This document shows positions 1 through 6,471 of a DNA stretch of 6,471 nucleotides, piece by piece. Every line of letters starts with the position of its first letter. Position 1 is the first letter of the stretch. The notes beneath the pieces are model-generated. The model saw only the letters and a list, made by a program, of their open reading frames with translations. It ran no database searches and was not told where the DNA came from. The translations under genes and the position numbers were made by a program. The stretch covers positions 1-6,471 of the forward strand of contig JAGNRX010000067.1 of the NCBI GenBank assembly GCA_017988355.1, in the 5' to 3' direction. Source of the DNA: Bacteroidales bacterium. GTDB taxonomy: Bacteria; Bacteroidota; Bacteroidia; Bacteroidales; P3.

Positions 1-696
1 GTAGAAGGCCATAAGAAGTATTAGTGTGGCATAGGGATAGCTGTCTTTAATTATCTTAACGATGAAAGGATAGTTCCATCTTAGTTTTATAAATCCTGCT
101 TTCTTTATGCAGATAATAAGGGCTATTATTGCAGAAATAGAATAGGCAAAAAGCTGTGCAAAGATAAAGTATTCTATCTTAAATTCTGTTTTAAGGATGC
201 CTGACCAAAGGAGGATGGAACAAAGGACTATGACTATAAAACGATCTAATACTGATAGTATGCTGTCGGTTTTGAAGAGCAGAAGCCCAGATATATTAGA
301 GCGGAGGTAGATTAGGAGTGAGGAAAAGAACTGTGAGAGGCAGAGAAGGGCAAGTAGTTTTAGTGCGTAGGTGTCGTAGCCAAGTGAGATTGCAGACGCA
401 AATACTACTATTGTAAAAACAATTGACATTGCAAACTTTATGGGGACGAGTTGTGAAAGGTATTTTGAGAGGAGTTGGGGGTGCTGGGCTATTAGTCTAT
501 TATTGTAGTTTGTTAGTCCGAAGTCGAGTAAGATATTGAAGATGAATGAGAAATTTAGGAGAGCAAAATATAATCCGTACTCACTTGCGGGCACAGCATT
601 TTGAACCCCTCTATCTACTCCAAGTATCCAAAAAGATTTAATGATTATATTTAGTGCTAAAAGAAAAAATAAATTTGTTACAAACCTTTTTCTCAC
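1..696 (-). CDS. Polysaccharide flippase (Wzx/MATE-type), N-terminal part, cut by the left edge
   Basis: The minus strand is open from a GTG at 696-694 to base 1, giving 232 residues without a stop. The protein is very hydrophobic, with about seven predicted membrane segments near residues 8-27, 41-62, 87-106, 111-131, 153-170, 175-196 and from 221 on. This is roughly the first half of a 12-14 segment transporter. The start region (FWILGVDRGVQNAV, then EYGLYFALLNFSF and LDFGLTNYNNR) matches what I know of Bacteroidota polysaccharide exporters of the MOP superfamily. These move undecaprenyl-linked sugar units across the inner membrane. GTG is the only credible start: an in-frame TAA lies two codons upstream (702-700) and the next ATG is at about residue 90. 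No Shine-Dalgarno is visible. The adjacent divergent glycosyltransferase supports a surface-polysaccharide role. The substrate cannot be told. Confidence 0.85.
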   Translation of the reverse strand, partial: MRKRFVTNLFFLLALNIIIKSFWILGVDRGVQNAVPASEYGLYFALLNFSFIFNILLDFGLTNYNNRLIAQHPQLLSKYLSQLVPIKFAMSIVFTIVVFASAISLGYDTYALKLLALLCLSQFFSSLLIYLRSNISGLLLFKTDSILSVLDRFIVIVLCSILLWSGILKTEFKIEYFIFAQLFAYSISAIIALIICIKKAGFIKLRWNYPFIVKIIKDSYPYATLILLMAFY

Positions 697-706
697 TTTT
701 TATTTG

Positions 707-714
707 TAATTTTG
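707..714 (+). promoter_or_regulatory. Possible Bacteroidota -7 promoter element in the divergent spacer
   Basis: TAATTTTG fits the Bacteroidota -7 consensus TAnnTTTG and lies 31 bases before the TTG start of the glycosyltransferase. No TTG-type -33 box is found at the usual 17-23 base spacing; the nearest upstream TTTG, at 674-677, is too far away. The match is short and the region AT-rich, so chance is a real possibility. No matching element was seen on the minus strand for the flippase. The rest of the 49-base spacer (697-745) is A/T-rich with no convincing hairpin. Confidence 0.25.
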
Positions 715-745
715 CTTTAATAACTCATAAAAACATTTTTTAGTA

Positions 746-1879
746 TTGAAAATAGCAGTAAACACAAGATTATTATTACATAATAGGCTTGAGGGCATTG
801 GTTATTTTACGCTTAAGACTTTAGAGAAAGTAGTAAAAAACCATCCCGAACATGAATTTATCTTCTTCTTTGATAGAGAATATCACGATAGCTTTGTTTT
901 TGCAGACAATGTTACCCCTGTTGTCATTCCTTTTCCTACACGTGCCCCTATTCTTTGGTATATGTATTTTGAATTCTTACTGCCTCTTTATATGAAAAAG
1001 CACAAGGTTGATATGCTTTTCTCACCTGACACTTACATTCCAACAAGACCTAAGGTTCCAACTCTAAATACTTTTCATGATATTAATTATGAATACGACC
1101 CAAGTTATATTGGCAACTACTGGCATAGGAAATACTACTTGAATTACTTCCCAAAATTTGCTAAGAGCTCAACTCACCTTGTTACTGTTTCTCAATACTC
1201 GAAAAGAGACCTTATTGAGTTTTACGATATTCCAGAAAACAAGATTGATGTTGTTTATAATGCAGCAAATGAAGGTTATTATGTTCTTTCAGAAGAAGAG
1301 AAAAAGAAAACAAAAGAAGATTTAACTGGAGGAAGTGATTATTTCTATTTCATTGGGGCTATTCACAAAAGGAAGAATCTGCTTAATTTGTTTAAGGGCT
1401 TTGATTTGTTCAAGGAAAAGACCAAGAGCGATGTTAAGTTAGTTATTATTGGGTCTAAGAAATGGTGGAAGGGTGAGATTGAAGACTGTTATAATCATTT
1501 GAGATATAGGAGAGATATTATATTTACAGGAAGATTGGAAGTAGATAAGATAAATAAAATTGCAAATGCTGCCTTAGCCCTTACCTTTGTTTCTCAATTT
1601 GAAGGTTTTGGCATACCTATTGTTGAGGCTTTTGCAGCAGGATGTCCAGTTATTACTTCTAATGCAACTTCAATGCCTGAGGTTGGAGGCGATGCAGCAC
1701 TTTACTGCGACCCTTATCTGCCACAGAGCATTGCTGATTTAATGGAAAGAATTTATCTTGAGCCAGAGCTTAGGGAAGACCTTATTAGAAAGGGATTTGA
1801 ACAAAACAATAAATTTAATTGGGAGAAATCAGCTGAAAAACTATGGAACGCAATAGAGAAGACAATCAACATAGGATAG
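746..1879 (+). CDS. Glycosyltransferase, GT-B fold, GT4 family (glycosyl transferase group 1)
   Basis: This is a 377-residue cytoplasmic or membrane-associated retaining glycosyltransferase that likely adds a sugar from a nucleotide-sugar donor to a lipid-linked glycan. The N-terminal acceptor domain opens with MKIAVNTRLL and EGIGYFT (16-22), and has FHDINYE at 110-116 and TVSQYSKRDL at 147-156. The C-terminal donor domain begins near residue 197 (FYFIGAIHKRKNL, 200-212). It carries the EX7E signature in EGFGIPIVE (E286 and E294), followed by PVITSNATSMPEVGGDAAL. Length is normal for the family. TTG at 746 is the only plausible start: an in-frame TAA lies at 728-730 and the next ATG is at residue 73. 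It is first in a tight operon with murF, which its 3' end overlaps by 37 bases, and diverges from the flippase gene. Donor and acceptor cannot be assigned from sequence. Confidence 0.93.
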   Translation: MKIAVNTRLLLHNRLEGIGYFTLKTLEKVVKNHPEHEFIFFFDREYHDSFVFADNVTPVVIPFPTRAPILWYMYFEFLLPLYMKKHKVDMLFSPDTYIPTRPKVPTLNTFHDINYEYDPSYIGNYWHRKYYLNYFPKFAKSSTHLVTVSQYSKRDLIEFYDIPENKIDVVYNAANEGYYVLSEEEKKKTKEDLTGGSDYFYFIGAIHKRKNLLNLFKGFDLFKEKTKSDVKLVIIGSKKWWKGEIEDCYNHLRYRRDIIFTGRLEVDKINKIANAALALTFVSQFEGFGIPIVEAFAAGCPVITSNATSMPEVGGDAALYCDPYLPQSIADLMERIYLEPELREDLIRKGFEQNNKFNWEKSAEKLWNAIEKTINIG

Positions 1880-3129
1880 AAGAACTTTATAGTATTTTTC
1901 TTCAACATCCAACAATTACAACGGACTCTCGCAATATTAAAAAAGGAGACCTATTCTTTGCACTCAAAGGAGAAAATTTTAATGGGAATAAGTTTGCGGG
2001 AAAAGCTATTGAAGAAGGAGCTTCTTTTGCAATAATAGATGAAGAGGAGTATAAGGTAAATGATAGGTGTTTTTTGGTTGATGATGTTCTATCTTTTTTA
2101 CAAGAATTAGCAAATTATCACCGTAAGCATTTCCCAAATCTTAAAATGCTCGCAATTACTGGAACAAACGGAAAGACTACAACAAAGGAATTATGCTTAC
2201 AAGTCCTATCTCAAAAATACAATACAATTGCAACCATAGGCAATTTCAATAATCATATTGGTGTTCCTTTAACCCTACTTAGGATAAATAAGGAAACAGA
2301 GCTTGCAATTATTGAAATGGGAGCTAATCATGTTGGAGAGATTGATTTTCTTTGCAAAATAGCAGAACCAATTTATGGTTTAATTACAAATATAGGCAGA
2401 GCACATCTGGAAGGCTTTGGAAGTTTTGAAGGAGTGATAAGAGCAAAAACAGAACTCTTTAGATATCTTGACAGAAAAGACCACTATGCAATAATCAATA
2501 TGGATGATAAATCTTTGTTTGATTATTCTAAAACTCATAGAAATAAGTTTTATACCTATTCTATTGAAGAGAAAATATATTCAGAAACTGCAAGCTTGGA
2601 TTATAAAGGCATAAGAATAAATTCTAATCTTGTTGGGAGCTATAATAGTCAAAACCTTTTAGCCGCAATAACTATTGGAGAATTATTTGATATTCCTCTT
2701 AATATTGCAGCAAAGGCAATTGAAGACTACGAGCCAAGTAATCACCGTTCTCAAATTCAAAAAACAAAAAACAATACTCTAATTCTTGATTGCTATAATG
2801 CAAATCCTTCAAGCATAAATGCTGCATTAAAAGATTTTGAAAGCTTAAAAGCAGACAAGAAATACGCTTTTATTGGAGCTATGAAAGAACTTGGCACTTG
2901 TTCAGAAGATGAGCATAAACATGTTGTTGATTTATTAGAAATTATGAGCCTAAAAGGAGTTGTTTTGGTTGGGAAAGAATTTGAAAAGCTACGAAAAGAG
3001 AATATGCTTTTCTTTAATAGTTCAAATGATGCAAAGGAGTATTTCATAAAAAATCAGATAAAAGGGGCTACAATACTAATTAAGGGTTCTAACTCTACTA
3101 AGATGGAGGTTTTGGCTGATGTTCTATAA
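1843..3129 (+). CDS. murF: UDP-N-acetylmuramoyl-tripeptide--D-alanyl-D-alanine ligase (MurF)
   Basis: MurF adds D-Ala-D-Ala to UDP-MurNAc-tripeptide using ATP, the last cytoplasmic step of peptidoglycan precursor synthesis. The 428 residues show all three Mur-ligase domains. The N-terminal substrate domain has TTDSRNIKKGDLFFALKGE (26-44). The central ATPase has the P-loop ITGTNGKTTTKE (105-116), NFNNHIGVPLTLL (134-146), EMGANHVGEI (158-167) and NIGRAHLEGFGS (183-194). K202 in AKTELF is the expected carbamylated lysine. The C-terminal domain has YEPSNHRSQ, DCYNANPSS (316-324), MKELG (347-351) and KGSNSTKMEVL (414-424). Residue 346 is Ala where many MurFs have Asp or Glu before MKELG; this may be a lineage variant. 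ATG 1843 is the only standard start. It adds about 11 residues before the usual family N-terminus and overlaps the glycosyltransferase by 37 bases in another frame. Confidence 0.96.
   Translation: MERNREDNQHRIEELYSIFLQHPTITTDSRNIKKGDLFFALKGENFNGNKFAGKAIEEGASFAIIDEEEYKVNDRCFLVDDVLSFLQELANYHRKHFPNLKMLAITGTNGKTTTKELCLQVLSQKYNTIATIGNFNNHIGVPLTLLRINKETELAIIEMGANHVGEIDFLCKIAEPIYGLITNIGRAHLEGFGSFEGVIRAKTELFRYLDRKDHYAIINMDDKSLFDYSKTHRNKFYTYSIEEKIYSETASLDYKGIRINSNLVGSYNSQNLLAAITIGELFDIPLNIAAKAIEDYEPSNHRSQIQKTKNNTLILDCYNANPSSINAALKDFESLKADKKYAFIGAMKELGTCSEDEHKHVVDLLEIMSLKGVVLVGKEFEKLRKENMLFFNSSNDAKEYFIKNQIKGATILIKGSNSTKMEVLADVL
3105..3110 (+). promoter_or_regulatory. Shine-Dalgarno-like sequence before anmK
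   Basis: GGAGGT lies eight bases before the anmK ATG, inside the murF coding sequence. It is the only well-placed Shine-Dalgarno-like sequence in the window. It supports the ATG at 3119 as the start, although this phylum generally relies little on such sites and the bases also encode murF residues. Confidence 0.4.
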
Positions 3130-4162
3130 GGTTATTGGCTTAATGTCGGGGACTTCTCTCGATGGATTAGATATTGCTTACTGCTTATTCTCTTTTGAAA
3201 ACGATAAATGGTCATACTCTATTGAGAAAGCAGAAACCTTTGAATACTCAAAAGATCTAAGAGATAAACTTCTTCAAGCTGAAAACACAACATCCTATGA
3301 ATTTGTTATTATAGACAAGGAGTTTGGTCACTTTATTGGAAAGCAAGTTAGGAGATTTATTGACAAGTATAGCTTGGAGGTAGATTTTATTGCCTCTCAT
3401 GGTCAAACCGTCTTTCACCAACCTCAAATTAACCTAACAACTCAAATTGGAGATATTAATGCAATTGCGGCAGAGGCGAGAATAAAAACTATTGGAGACT
3501 TCCGAAGATTAGATATTGCTCTTGGTGGTCAAGGGGCACCTTTAGTCCCTATTGGCGATAGGCATCTCTTTTCTCAGTATCTTTATTGTTTAAATCTTGG
3601 TGGCTTTTCTAATATTTCATTTGAGAAAGAAGGAAAAAGGATTGCTTTTGATATCTGTCCTGTTAATATTGTTCTTAATCTCTTAGCTGAAAGAGAAGGA
3701 TTAACTTATGATAAAGATGGACTATTGGCAAGAAGTGGGAGGGTTGATAATGTACTTCTTGAAAAGCTTAATGCTTTAGATTTTTATAAGAAAGAAGAAA
3801 AGAAATCATTAGGAAAGGAATGGGTTATTGAAAACATCTTACCCTTACTTGAAGAAAGCAAGCTTGGAACAAAAGACTTAATGGCTACATTTGTTGAACA
3901 TGCAACCGACCAACTATCTAATAATATTAATGGAGATGTTTTGATAACTGGTGGTGGTGCTTTTAATAAATATTTAATAGAAAGGTTAGAAACAAAGCTT
4001 AAACACAAAATCTCGATTCCAGAACCTATTATTATTAATTATAAGGAAGCATTGATTTTTGCTTTCTTAGGAGTATTAAGACAGAGAAAAGAAATTAATA
4101 CTCTATGTTCTGTGACTGGTGCTTTGAAAGACTCAAGTGGAGGAATAGTGGTTGAATACTAA
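3119..4162 (+). CDS. anmK: Anhydro-N-acetylmuramic acid kinase (AnmK)
   Basis: AnmK opens the 1,6-anhydro ring of anhydro-MurNAc and phosphorylates it with ATP to give MurNAc-6-phosphate. This is a cytoplasmic step of cell-wall recycling. The 347 residues are slightly shorter than the E. coli enzyme but contain all core motifs: GLMSGTSLDGLD (7-18), SHGQTVFHQP (93-102), GDFRRLDIALGGQGAPLVP (126-144), NLGGFSNIS (159-167), the catalytic Asp at 178 in FDICPVN, YDKDGLLARSG (197-207), VEHATDQLS (259-267), ITGGGAFNKYL (276-286) and SVTGALKDS (331-339). FDICPVN replaces the FDTGPGN of proteobacterial enzymes, which I regard as a Bacteroidota variant. The ATG overlaps the end of murF by 11 bases, so the two genes are probably translationally coupled. 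This links precursor synthesis and recycling in one operon. Confidence 0.96.
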   Translation: MFYKVIGLMSGTSLDGLDIAYCLFSFENDKWSYSIEKAETFEYSKDLRDKLLQAENTTSYEFVIIDKEFGHFIGKQVRRFIDKYSLEVDFIASHGQTVFHQPQINLTTQIGDINAIAAEARIKTIGDFRRLDIALGGQGAPLVPIGDRHLFSQYLYCLNLGGFSNISFEKEGKRIAFDICPVNIVLNLLAEREGLTYDKDGLLARSGRVDNVLLEKLNALDFYKKEEKKSLGKEWVIENILPLLEESKLGTKDLMATFVEHATDQLSNNINGDVLITGGGAFNKYLIERLETKLKHKISIPEPIIINYKEALIFAFLGVLRQRKEINTLCSVTGALKDSSGGIVVEY

Positions 4163-4180
4163 GAAGTCTTATTTAGAGAA

Positions 4181-5044
4181 CTAATCTTCTTCTCTACTAA
4201 CCCTACCCTTCTTTATCATACTATAGATTTTGTTTTTGCTTACACCAAGCTTGTCTGCAACATAATACACCCTATTATCATATTTCTTTAAGAAGTGTTC
4301 TATAATTAGTTTTTCATATTCCTCTAACGTCCTTTCTTCTTTTAAGATATCTGTATCCGATATATTCTTTCTAAGATAGATTTCCTCTAAATAGATTATT
4401 GAAGATTTAGATGTTATTAGAGTTAGTTCAATTATTGCTTTTAACTCTCTGTGATTTTGTGGGTAATCATAGTTAAGTAAGACTTCCTTAGCTGCTTGAC
4501 TTAGTTGCTTTATTGGCTTGCGATTCCTCTTGCAATATTCAATAATAAAAATTTCAGCCAATTCAATTATCTCATCTCCCATTTCTCTTAGGGGACATAG
4601 CTCAATTACAGACTGACTTAATATATGGTATAAATCTTTTCTGAAACGGCCTTTGATTATTTCAGTCAGTAAGTCTTTCTCTGTAGAGGCGATGATCTTA
4701 ACATTTATATCTTTTTGACAAGAACATATTGTGGAATCAATCTTTCTATTATCAAGCATTTCAAATAAGATTTCCTGCTGGTCAAGACTTAGATTCCCAA
4801 TTTCATCTAAATAAATTGTTCCTCCGCATGCTTTGCGAAAAAAAGGTATTATCTTTTCAACAGATGCTGTTGTTGTGATATTAACAATAACAAAGGGATT
4901 ATCTTTTTGTGGCGAAAGCTCGTGAATTGATTTTGCAGTGTATTCGTGTCCAGAACCAATCTCCCCACTTATCAAAACATTATTCTTGTTTTTTGATGCC
5001 TCGATAATTAAGTCCTCAAGTATTCTAAACTTCTTCTGATCCAT
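4181..5044 (-). CDS. Degenerate NtrC-like AAA+ regulator with Fis-type helix-turn-helix, lacking GAFTGA
   Basis: The 287 residues follow the order of a sigma-54 activator AAA+ core plus DNA-binding end, with no N-terminal receiver or sensor domain. Walker A is degenerate: GEIGSGHE (27-34) has His33 where GESGTGKE has Lys. Walker B is intact in GGTIYLDEIG (74-83, D80 and E81). Only about 19 residues separate N55 from G74, against roughly twice that in typical members, and the ELFGxExGAFTGA loop that touches sigma-54 is absent. Sensor I reads ASTEKDL, with Glu122 for Asn. GRFRKDLYHIL keeps R135 but has I141 at the second arginine-finger position. YPQNHREL (194-201) keeps the sensor II Arg199. 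Residues 239-280 form a Fis-like helix-turn-helix (VADKLGVSKNKIYSMIKKG). It lies six bases after the upstream minus-strand gene. I infer a DNA-binding regulator that does not activate sigma-54. Its target is unknown. Confidence 0.85.
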   Translation of the reverse strand: MDQKKFRILEDLIIEASKNKNNVLISGEIGSGHEYTAKSIHELSPQKDNPFVIVNITTTASVEKIIPFFRKACGGTIYLDEIGNLSLDQQEILFEMLDNRKIDSTICSCQKDINVKIIASTEKDLLTEIIKGRFRKDLYHILSQSVIELCPLREMGDEIIELAEIFIIEYCKRNRKPIKQLSQAAKEVLLNYDYPQNHRELKAIIELTLITSKSSIIYLEEIYLRKNISDTDILKEERTLEEYEKLIIEHFLKKYDNRVYYVADKLGVSKNKIYSMIKKGRVSREED

Positions 5045-5050
5045 CTTTTA

Positions 5051-6471
5051 CTATCTTGTCCCTATGCTTCCAATAACATTATTATCTTGGTAGTGACCTA
5101 AGAATAATATTTGTTTATCTAAGCTTAGGAATAGTGTTTTGAAGAAAGGCATCTTGTTTATTTTGGAGTTATAAGCCTCGTGCCAACGCCAAGAACCATC
5201 ACTATAAACTTGTACAAAATTTATTTGAGTTCTGGATTTGTCAGAGTTATAACTTCTTACGGGGTTGAATACATTGCCAGAATAATTATCTTGATGGTCA
5301 TTGAACATTATATATAGTCCATAACGGTCTCTTGAAATGGAATAAGAATTAAACTGATCACTCTCACGATAGGTCTTTTGACGTTTTGGTATATAAGCAT
5401 TGCCGTTTATGAAACCTGTCTTATCAACATTTGAGATAATAATGTCTCTATAGAAATTAGCTTCTTCGCCTGTTGGACTATCTGATCTTCTTTTTGGCTG
5501 AATAATCTTTGATTCAAATTTTTGCTCTCCAATCATAATGCAATTTCCTCCAACCATTGGATATAGGTAATCAACCGTTGCAACCATATTTGAAGGAAGA
5601 GTAAGGTCTCCTTTTGATGGTATATCATCATCAGTTTCGTATTCCTTAAATTCTAAGGTTGATGAGTTTTTCTTATTTCCTCTTCTGTGGTCATAAGTAA
5701 AGGAGAAGGTTCCGATTGCAAGTTCAGGACTTGCAGTTGTTGTTGAATAATAGCCAGCAACTAAGTAATCTTCCTCGTGAGCAAAAGCACATTTGAAATC
5801 TGTTGCCCATGCCTTATCAATACTCTCTTCATGTTTTCGTTCTGAATACTCATTCATCCAAACTAGATAAACCTTGCCATCAGTATATACTTTCTTTTTT
5901 GATGTAGAGAATGATTTTATTGCAAGAAGGCTCCTTTTACCATCATTACTAACAGCAATATCTTTAATAACATAAGCATCATTACTAACGTTTAAGTTAT
6001 GAGGTTTTTCCCATAATAGTCTCATCTTGTCATCATAAATCTCAACATCGATAGTTCTTCCAGAGGTATCACTTTTTAGAAAGCCGAATGCTAGTTTTGT
6101 TTTGTTTTCTGAGAAATTAAATAGGTATGGCTTCTGTCCTTCAATTGCAAAATAGTCGTAGGTCTTAAACCTTAGGGGTCTTTCACCAACTAAACGCATA
6201 TCTTTTGTATGGAAAAACTGATAATATAGATTAGCTTTTCCAGTTGTAACCTTTTGAACTTGTTTCTTTGCTCTTGAACCTTTTGTTGCTTTAGGTGCAT
6301 CTTCGGAAACCCTGCTTAAAATAAAACCAATAAGCTCTCCACTCTGCCAAGTTTGTTCTATTTTGAATGAAGAATGACCAAAATCCATCTTATATATCTT
6401 CTGAACATTTTGATCTTTATCTATTCTTGCCATATAGTAGTTAAGTTCAAACTCACCACCTCCTGCATATT
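5051..6471 (-). CDS. Uncharacterised propeller-like Bacteroidota protein, N-terminus beyond the right edge
   Basis: The minus-strand frame is open from the window edge to a TAG at 5053-5051, giving at least 472 residues. An ATG at 6433 exists, but the 12 codons before it (YAGGGEFELNYY) continue the same style of sequence. NYYMARIDKDQN reads as one beta hairpin, so the true start, and any signal peptide, probably lies outside. Counting from that Met, repeated beta-rich units resemble propeller blades: IKDIAVSNDGKRSLLAIKS (156-174), GKVYLVWMNEYSE (186-198), EEDYLVAGYYSTT (220-232), GGNCIMIGEQ (295-304), YRDIIISNVDKTG (328-340), YIPKRQ (347-352) and YGLYIMFND (371-379). A Lys/Thr/Ala-rich insert lies at 46-68. 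From memory this matches a Bacteroidota family of hypothetical proteins with the pattern GG..L.GEQ, then DII, then PKRQ. No catalytic motif is visible. It is probably co-transcribed with the downstream regulator. Confidence 0.75.
   Translation of the reverse strand, partial: YAGGGEFELNYYMARIDKDQNVQKIYKMDFGHSSFKIEQTWQSGELIGFILSRVSEDAPKATKGSRAKKQVQKVTTGKANLYYQFFHTKDMRLVGERPLRFKTYDYFAIEGQKPYLFNFSENKTKLAFGFLKSDTSGRTIDVEIYDDKMRLLWEKPHNLNVSNDAYVIKDIAVSNDGKRSLLAIKSFSTSKKKVYTDGKVYLVWMNEYSERKHEESIDKAWATDFKCAFAHEEDYLVAGYYSTTTASPELAIGTFSFTYDHRRGNKKNSSTLEFKEYETDDDIPSKGDLTLPSNMVATVDYLYPMVGGNCIMIGEQKFESKIIQPKRRSDSPTGEEANFYRDIIISNVDKTGFINGNAYIPKRQKTYRESDQFNSYSISRDRYGLYIMFNDHQDNYSGNVFNPVRSYNSDKSRTQINFVQVYSDGSWRWHEAYNSKINKMPFFKTLFLSLDKQILFLGHYQDNNVIGSIGTR

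Noticed and set aside
729..742. A-run followed by T-run in the divergent spacer as a terminator hairpin
   Set aside because: There is no room for a loop, no G/C pairs, and both flanking genes start here rather than end.
2891..2905. TTGGCAC resembling the -24 half of a sigma-54 promoter
   Set aside because: No TTGC-like -12 half lies at the required spacing, and the site is inside murF, encoding the conserved ELG. Chance match.
2793..3047. Open frame of 84 codons on the minus strand within murF
   Set aside because: It lies wholly opposite the conserved C-terminal domain of MurF, has a low-complexity Ser/Phe/Lys-rich translation, and resembles no family. It is a shadow of murF.
3784..4008. 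Open frame of 74 codons on the minus strand within anmK
   Set aside because: It lies opposite the conserved anmK coding sequence and its Ser-rich translation is typical of antisense reading. It has no promoter or start context.
4161..4191. Possible bidirectional terminator between the convergent genes (AAGAAG at 4161-4166 and CTTCTT at 4186-4191)
   Set aside because: The stem is only six A/T-rich pairs around a 19-base loop with no T tract directly after it, and it runs into the end of the minus-strand gene. It is too weak to call.
6450..6460. AGGAGGT on the minus strand as a ribosome binding site for the ATG at 6433
   Set aside because: It is 26 bases from the ATG, the frame through it is open, and the codons read as a natural Gly-rich turn. 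It is more likely coding.

Overview
The window is an AT-rich stretch of bacterial chromosome that looks like Bacteroidota, probably Bacteroidales. Four things point there. Almost no gene has a Shine-Dalgarno sequence. The N-terminus of MurF and the FDICPVN motif of AnmK match what I know of that phylum. The last gene resembles a Bacteroidota family of uncharacterised, probably exported, propeller-like proteins. A TAnnTTTG-type -7 element also lies before one gene. The assignment rests on recognition of protein families, not on a search.

Layout. Bases 1-696 (minus) encode the N-terminal 232 residues of a Wzx/MATE-type polysaccharide flippase that runs off the left edge and starts with GTG. A 49-base divergent spacer follows. 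A plus-strand operon occupies 746-4162: a GT4-type glycosyltransferase starting with TTG, then murF (UDP-MurNAc-tripeptide:D-Ala-D-Ala ligase), then anmK (anhydro-MurNAc kinase). The genes overlap by 37 and 11 bases. Eighteen bases later, two minus-strand genes converge on this operon: a short, degenerate NtrC-like AAA+ protein with a Fis-type helix-turn-helix (4181-5044), preceded by a propeller-like protein of unknown function (5051-6471) whose reading frame is still open at the right edge.

How they fit together. The left and middle parts concern the cell envelope. The flippase and glycosyltransferase probably act on a surface polysaccharide or O-antigen. MurF completes the cytoplasmic peptidoglycan precursor, and AnmK returns anhydro-MurNAc from wall turnover to metabolism. 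The minus-strand pair is the unusual part. The regulator keeps the fold and DNA-binding end of a sigma-54 activator. It has lost the GAFTGA loop, the Walker A lysine, the sensor I asparagine and one of two arginine-finger positions, so it probably works without sigma-54 and perhaps without ATP hydrolysis. It appears to be co-transcribed with the propeller-like protein, six bases apart.

No RNA genes, mobile elements, CRISPR arrays or long repeats were seen. No gene-free stretch exceeds 49 bases.
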